Assembly (NCBI RefSeq): GCF_005405165.1
Contig: NZ_BJDN01000014.1
Location: 1-64,000 of the forward strand
Length of the DNA: 64,000 nucleotides
From: Loigolactobacillus binensis
GTDB lineage: Bacteria > Bacillota > Bacilli > Lactobacillales > Lactobacillaceae
Direction of reading: 5' to 3'
The position numbers and the translations under genes were made by a program. Of the stretch, positions 60,603 to 64,000 are shown one piece after another (the stretch's first letter is position 1; each line of letters begins with the position of its first letter). The notes under the pieces are model-generated. The model was not told the origin of the DNA. It ran no database searches and was given only the letters and a program-made list of their open reading frames with translations.

Positions 60603-60631
60603 TTGACGCGTTCACAGGGGCTTGTTATACT
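60603..60631 (+). promoter_or_regulatory. Promoter of the aromatic amino acid operon
   Basis: TTGACG (60603-60608) and TATACT (60626-60631) are 17 bases apart, about 30 bases before the leader peptide start. Confidence 0.85.
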
Positions 60632-60661
60632 AATGTCATTCAATTCTAAGGAGTTTTTAAT

Positions 60662-60736
60662 ATGACGCAAGTAAACCGAATGTGTACACTAATATCACAA
60701 TCGAATACGTATTATTACTATTGGTTCTTTAAGTAG
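60662..60736 (+). CDS. Leader peptide rich in Tyr, Trp and Phe
   Basis: A 24-codon frame from ATG 60662, eight bases after AAGGAG (60648-60653), to TAG 60734-60736. The peptide ends in TYYYYWFFK, so seven consecutive codons (60710-60730) are for aromatic residues, covering all three. Such runs are the hallmark of attenuator leader peptides, where a ribosome short of charged tRNA stalls and changes RNA folding. The genes behind it make the aromatic precursors. It has a promoter, a strong ribosome-binding site, and hairpins and terminators downstream. The chance of such a run occurring just here by accident is very small. Confidence 0.85.
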   Translation: MTQVNRMCTLISQSNTYYYYWFFK

Positions 60737-60818
60737 TGTTTGCACCGGCAAGCTAGGTGCAGACACGACGTCTGCATCTATGCGAGCCAATAGTCTTTAA
60801 GCGTGTATTAAAAACTTG
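60717..60818 (+). promoter_or_regulatory. Attenuator with competing RNA structures
   Basis: Three pairings compete. TTGCACC (60740-60746) can pair with GGTGCAG. The same GGTGCAGAC segment can instead pair with GTCTGCATC (60770-60778). ACTATTGGTTC (60717-60727), inside the Tyr-Trp-Phe codons, is complementary to GAGCCAATAGT (60784-60794) over 11 positions with one G-U. GCCAA in that last segment is also complementary to TTGGC (60816-60820) at the foot of the first terminator. Inference: ribosome position on the aromatic codons decides which fold forms and whether the terminator is free. Confidence 0.65.
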
Positions 60819-60862
60819 GCCACATGGATGATTCAAAAATCAGCTGTGTGGCTTTTCTTTTT
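60819..60862 (+). terminator. First terminator of the aromatic leader
   Basis: GCCACA (60819-60824) and TGTGGC (60847-60852) form the base, with TGATT/AATCA at the tip around CAAA-like loop bases and a few mismatches between; TTTTCTTTTT follows. Confidence 0.8.
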
Positions 60863-60906
60863 GGGGAACCGTCTTTATTTAGGCAATCTCTCTAGAGAAG
60901 TATCTC

Positions 60907-60940
60907 GTCGCACAGCAAATAAAATGTTGTGCGACTTTTT
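60907..60940 (+). terminator. Second terminator of the aromatic leader
   Basis: GTCGCACA (60907-60914) and TGTGCGAC (60928-60935) are perfect arms followed by five T, 22 bases before the transketolase start. Confidence 0.85.
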
Positions 60941-60962
60941 ATTTACTTATGGAGGGATCAAT

Positions 60963-62996
60963 ATGTTTGATGAAACAGATCAGTTAAGCGTTAACGCATT
61001 GCGAGCTTTGAGTATTGACATGATCGAGCGGGCCGGATCTGGGCATCCGGGATTACCATTAGATGCAGCACCAATGGCTTACGTTTTGTACAGTCGCCAT
61101 TTGCGAGTGGATCCGCAAGATCCAGAATGGATCAACCGTGATCGCTTTGTTTTATCAGCGGGACATGGTTCAGCGCTGCTGTACAGTATGTTGCACCTCA
61201 GTGGTTTTGCTACCAGCTTGGCCGATCTAAAGCAGTTTCGGCAATTACATAGCAAAACCCCCGGTCATCCGGAACGGGGAATCGTGGCTGGGGTGGATGC
61301 CACCACTGGACCATTAGGGCAGGGCCTAGCTATGGCGGTGGGGATGGCGATGGCTGAGACCCATTTGGCCGCACAGTTCAATACGCCACAGCAGCAGGTG
61401 ATCGATCATTTTACTTACGTCATGTGTGGGGACGGTGATCTGATGGAGGGTATTTCCCACGAAGCGGCTAGTTTAGCTGGTAATTTAAAACTGAATAAAT
61501 TGATCGTTTTATACGATTCCAACGATGTTTCTTTGGATGGCGCAACCGCGCGGACTTTTTCCGATGACGCGCAGCAACGTTTTGCCGGTTACCACTGGGA
61601 TTATCAAAAAGTCGCCGCTGGTAATGATCTGGCCGCAATTGATGCGGCGATCACAGCGGCCAAGGCAACCGCAGCCCCTAGCTTGATCGAAATTAAAACG
61701 ACGATCGGTTACGGTGCGCCTAAACAAGGCACGCACTTGGTGCATGGGGCGCCATTAGGGCAGGTCGATCTCGCCGCGACCAAACGGAATCTTGGCTGGC
61801 AAGAAGCGCCATTCACGGTGCCGGCTGCCGTTCAGCAGCGGTTTCAAACACAGGTGCAACAACGTGGTCACCAGGCCCACCAACAATGGCAAGCCGACCT
61901 CGCAACTTACCAACAAACGCAACCGGCGTTAGCGGCGCAGCTGCACCAAGCATTGACCCAAGAATTACCGGTGGATTGGCAAGCTGATTTACCACAGTAC
62001 ACTTTAGGTGCTGGTGAAGCTGGTCGGCAAACGAGTCAAAAAGTGATCCAAGCTTTAGCCGCTAAAATTCCTAGCTTTTGGGGTGGGGCTGCTGACCTGG
62101 CGTCATCCAATAAAACGGATATTGCCGCTAGTGGTTCCTTTAGCGCCACTACCCGGCAAGCGCGTAATTTGAACTTCGGGGTGCGGGAATTCGCTGAAGC
62201 CGCGGCCATGAATGGTATTGCGTTACATGGCGGGACGCACGTTTTCGGCGGCACTTTCTTCGTTTTCTCTGATTACATGCGCGGGGCCATTCGCCTAGCC
62301 GCGTTGCAGCATTTACCGGTGACTTATATTTTCACCCATGATTCCTTAGCCGTTGGCGAGGATGGCCCAACTCATGAACCGGTGGAACAATTGATGAGTT
62401 TGCGGGCAATGCCGGGGATCAGCGTGATTCGTCCGGCGGATCCTAATGAGGCTGTGGCGGCTTGGCGTTTAGCAATGACGACCAATGATCGGCCAACAGT
62501 GTTGGTTTTGACCCGGCAGCAGTTAGCCGTTTTACAAGGCAGCTTAAGCCAGCCAGATGGTGTCAGTCGCGGCGGCTACGTGATCGCCCCCCAACAACAC
62601 GGCACGGCAGAAGGTATCTTGATCGCTTCTGGTTCTGAGGTTGCGCTGGCTATCGAAGCTCAGCAGCGTTTACGGAAATTTGGTCACGATGTAAAAGTTG
62701 TGTCCATGCCGTGTTTCGATCGGTTTATGCAGCAACCAGTTGCTTACCGGGAAAAGGTTTTACCGCGGCAGATCCGGCGGCGGGTCTCGCTGGAATTAGG
62801 CACGACCCTAGGCTGGGAACGGTTTGTCGGTTTAGATGGGCTCAGCTTAGGTATCGAGTCCTTTGGGGCTAGTGGTCCAGCGGCCGAGGTTTTAGCTGAC
62901 TACGGTTTTACTGCTGATGCCGTTGTGGCGGCTTATCAGAAATTATGGCGGGCTGACAATCAAATTCAAACACCAATTCGACGGAGCGTGATTTAA
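60963..62996 (+). CDS. tkt: Transketolase in the aromatic operon
   Basis: A 677-residue thiamine-diphosphate enzyme. [18 protein letters not shown] near 26-43, [16 protein letters not shown] (156-171) for the cofactor, and [14 protein letters not shown] in the central domain are intact. In this operon it probably supplies erythrose-4-phosphate for DAHP synthase. The ATG at 60963 follows GGAGGG; the frame is open upstream to a TTG at 60816, but that extension runs through both terminators and was rejected. The stop overlaps the next start by one base (TAATG). Confidence 0.93.
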   Translation: MFDETDQLSVNALRALSIDMIERAGSGHPGLPLDAAPMAYVLYSRHLRVDPQDPEWINRDRFVLSAGHGSALLYSMLHLSGFATSLADLKQFRQLHSKTPGHPERGIVAGVDATTGPLGQGLAMAVGMAMAETHLAAQFNTPQQQVIDHFTYVMCGDGDLMEGISHEAASLAGNLKLNKLIVLYDSNDVSLDGATARTFSDDAQQRFAGYHWDYQKVAAGNDLAAIDAAITAAKATAAPSLIEIKTTIGYGAPKQGTHLVHGAPLGQVDLAATKRNLGWQEAPFTVPAAVQQRFQTQVQQRGHQAHQQWQADLATYQQTQPALAAQLHQALTQELPVDWQADLPQYTLGAGEAGRQTSQKVIQALAAKIPSFWGGAADLASSNKTDIAASGSFSATTRQARNLNFGVREFAEAAAMNGIALHGGTHVFGGTFFVFSDYMRGAIRLAALQHLPVTYIFTHDSLAVGEDGPTHEPVEQLMSLRAMPGISVIRPADPNEAVAAWRLAMTTNDRPTVLVLTRQQLAVLQGSLSQPDGVSRGGYVIAPQQHGTAEGILIASGSEVALAIEAQQRLRKFGHDVKVVSMPCFDRFMQQPVAYREKVLPRQIRRRVSLELGTTLGWERFVGLDGLSLGIESFGASGPAAEVLADYGFTADAVVAAYQKLWRADNQIQTPIRRSVI

Positions 62997-63871
62997 TGGC
63001 AATTGACGGAAAAACACAATTATACGGTTTCTTTGCTCACCCAGCACACCACAGTTTATCACCGCTAATGTATAATCTTACGTTTGCCCACTATGGCATG
63101 AACGCTACTTATCTTGCGTTTGATTACACTGCTGATCTGGTGACGATGGTTGCTAGTCTGCGTCATTTAAATTTTGGCGGTGCTAACTTGTCGATGCCGT
63201 TTAAATCGCGGATCATACCGCTGCTTGATGAAATTGCGCCGGAAGCGCAGTTGATCGGTGCGGTCAATACGATCGTCAATCACGATGGTCATTTGATCGG
63301 CCACAGTACTGATGGGCCCGGGTTTTTCGCTGGTTTGGCACAAAAGGGTGTGCATTTTCAAAATGCGCACATGACGATCTTAGGCGCTGGTGGTGCCGGT
63401 ATGGCGATCATTGCCGCGGCCGCGGCGGCTGGGATCACAACGCTGGATGTTTTCAAACGGCGCAACGCAACTTACGCACCGGTTGCCGCTAAGTTAACGG
63501 AATTAGCGGCGGCTACGCAGATCACGATCAATATTCATGATTATCAGGCCACCGCGGAATTAACGCACGCCCTGCAACAAAGTGATCTGTTGGTCAACGC
63601 AACTAATATTGGCATGGGTGCCAGCAATGAGTTACCATTACCCTTGGCGGTGCTACAACAGCTGACGCCCCAGACCGTGGTCAGCGATGTGATCTATTTT
63701 CCTAAAGAAACGGCATTTTTAAAGGCAGCGCGGCAACTTGGTTGTCCCACGTATAATGGACTACCGATGTTGATCCACCAAGGTGTTCTAGCCTATAAAT
63801 TGTGGACTGGCGCTGAAATGCCATTGACCCAAGTGACCCAAGCAATGGAAGCACAACTCTATCAAAAATAA
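62996..63871 (+). CDS. aroE: Shikimate dehydrogenase
   Basis: Reduces 3-dehydroshikimate to shikimate with NADPH. The 291-residue protein has SLSP near 20-23 for the substrate carboxylate, the catalytic Lys70 in NLSMPFK, Asp106 in STDGPGF, and the cofactor loop GAGGAG (130-135). Translation is coupled to transketolase by the TAATG overlap. The closing NGLPMLIHQGVLAYKLWTG is standard. Confidence 0.95.
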   Translation: MAIDGKTQLYGFFAHPAHHSLSPLMYNLTFAHYGMNATYLAFDYTADLVTMVASLRHLNFGGANLSMPFKSRIIPLLDEIAPEAQLIGAVNTIVNHDGHLIGHSTDGPGFFAGLAQKGVHFQNAHMTILGAGGAGMAIIAAAAAAGITTLDVFKRRNATYAPVAAKLTELAAATQITINIHDYQATAELTHALQQSDLLVNATNIGMGASNELPLPLAVLQQLTPQTVVSDVIYFPKETAFLKAARQLGCPTYNGLPMLIHQGVLAYKLWTGAEMPLTQVTQAMEAQLYQK

Positions 63872-63894
63872 TAATTAAAAATGAGGTAATGTAA

Positions 63895-64000
63895 ATGATT
63901 ATTCAATTAAAGACAAACGCAGACGAAAAAATTGTTGCGGGCTTGATCGCCCGGTTAAAAGCGACACCAGCCACGGTGATCCGCATCAAAAACCATTTGG
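63895..64000 (+). CDS. aroF: Probable DAHP synthase, N-terminal part (cut by window end)
   Basis: The frame opens at ATG 63895 with GAGGT upstream and continues past the window. Its first residues MIIQLKTNADEKIVAGLIAR and TVIRIKNHL fit the N-terminal ferredoxin-like regulatory domain of type I-beta 3-deoxy-7-phosphoheptulonate synthases, which are feedback-controlled by aromatic compounds. Only 35 residues are visible, so the call relies heavily on the operon: transketolase, shikimate dehydrogenase and an aromatic leader peptide. Confidence 0.6.
   Translation, partial: MIIQLKTNADEKIVAGLIARLKATPATVIRIKNHL

Noticed and set aside
60816..60962. In-frame upstream extension of transketolase from a TTG (49 extra codons, with some aromatic residues)
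   Set aside because: It runs through both intrinsic terminators, has no ribosome-binding site, and the ATG at 60963 has GGAGGG and matches family N-termini. The open frame appears accidental.

Overview
The window comes from a low- to mid-GC Gram-positive bacterium of the family Lactobacillaceae. The evidence is the gene order tdk-prfA-prmC-tsaC-glyA-upp-atpBEFHAGDC-(DUF1146)-murA-mbl-epuA-yidD-(DUF2969)-rodA, a Lactobacillus-type (R)-specific alcohol dehydrogenase, frequent GTG/TTG starts behind strong AGGAGG-like sites, T-box control and a sortase-anchored surface protein. Genus is inference only; a Loigolactobacillus-like species would fit. No phage, CRISPR array or intact insertion sequence was seen.

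Layout. 1-0.8 kb holds decayed insertion-sequence ends (IS66 and IS21 remnants). 0.8-7 kb is a cell-surface polysaccharide region: an acyltransferase, a divergent GtrA/GtrB-like pair, and a wzz-wzy-wzx-like operon without glycosyltransferases of its own. 7-11 kb carries an Spx-like regulator with a CxxS site, two tandem paralogous small proteins, galU and a convergent asparaginase. 11.4-17 kb is the tsaB-rimI-GNAT-tsaD operon (tRNA t6A modification and protein N-acetylation), a convergent ABC-F protein and rex. 17-25 kb is a mixed accessory stretch: an LPxTG protein, tRNA-Gln(CTG), a frameshifted DUF2200 gene, a surface hydrolase, a deoxynucleoside kinase, a cold-shock protein, a lipoprotein, an unlisted 47-residue protein, tRNA-Glu(CTC) and a CPBP protease. 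24.6-29 kb is a TetR-controlled asymmetric heterodimeric ABC exporter, followed by a beta-lactamase-fold hydrolase, manA, the alcohol dehydrogenase under a cre-like site, and a murT with no gatD beside it.

33.8-51.5 kb is the conserved core: nucleotide salvage, translation release, t6A precursor synthesis, the F1Fo ATP synthase, and wall elongation genes. 51.6-54.6 kb is a methionine ABC importer behind a T-box whose specifier reads ATG. 54.8-60.3 kb is the sufCDSUB iron-sulfur operon.

The most notable element is at 60.6-64 kb. A near-consensus promoter drives a 24-codon leader peptide ending Tyr-Tyr-Tyr-Tyr-Trp-Phe-Phe-Lys. It is followed by mutually exclusive hairpins, a long-range pairing back to the Tyr-Trp-Phe codons, and two intrinsic terminators. 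Behind these lie transketolase (erythrose-4-phosphate supply), shikimate dehydrogenase and the start of a probable DAHP synthase. This is the expected architecture of ribosome-mediated attenuation sensing all three aromatic amino acids, a mechanism I do not know as described for lactobacilli. Divergent from it is a 28-residue hydrophobic peptide gene with its own promoter. All functional calls rest on reading motifs and gene order; no database search was run.
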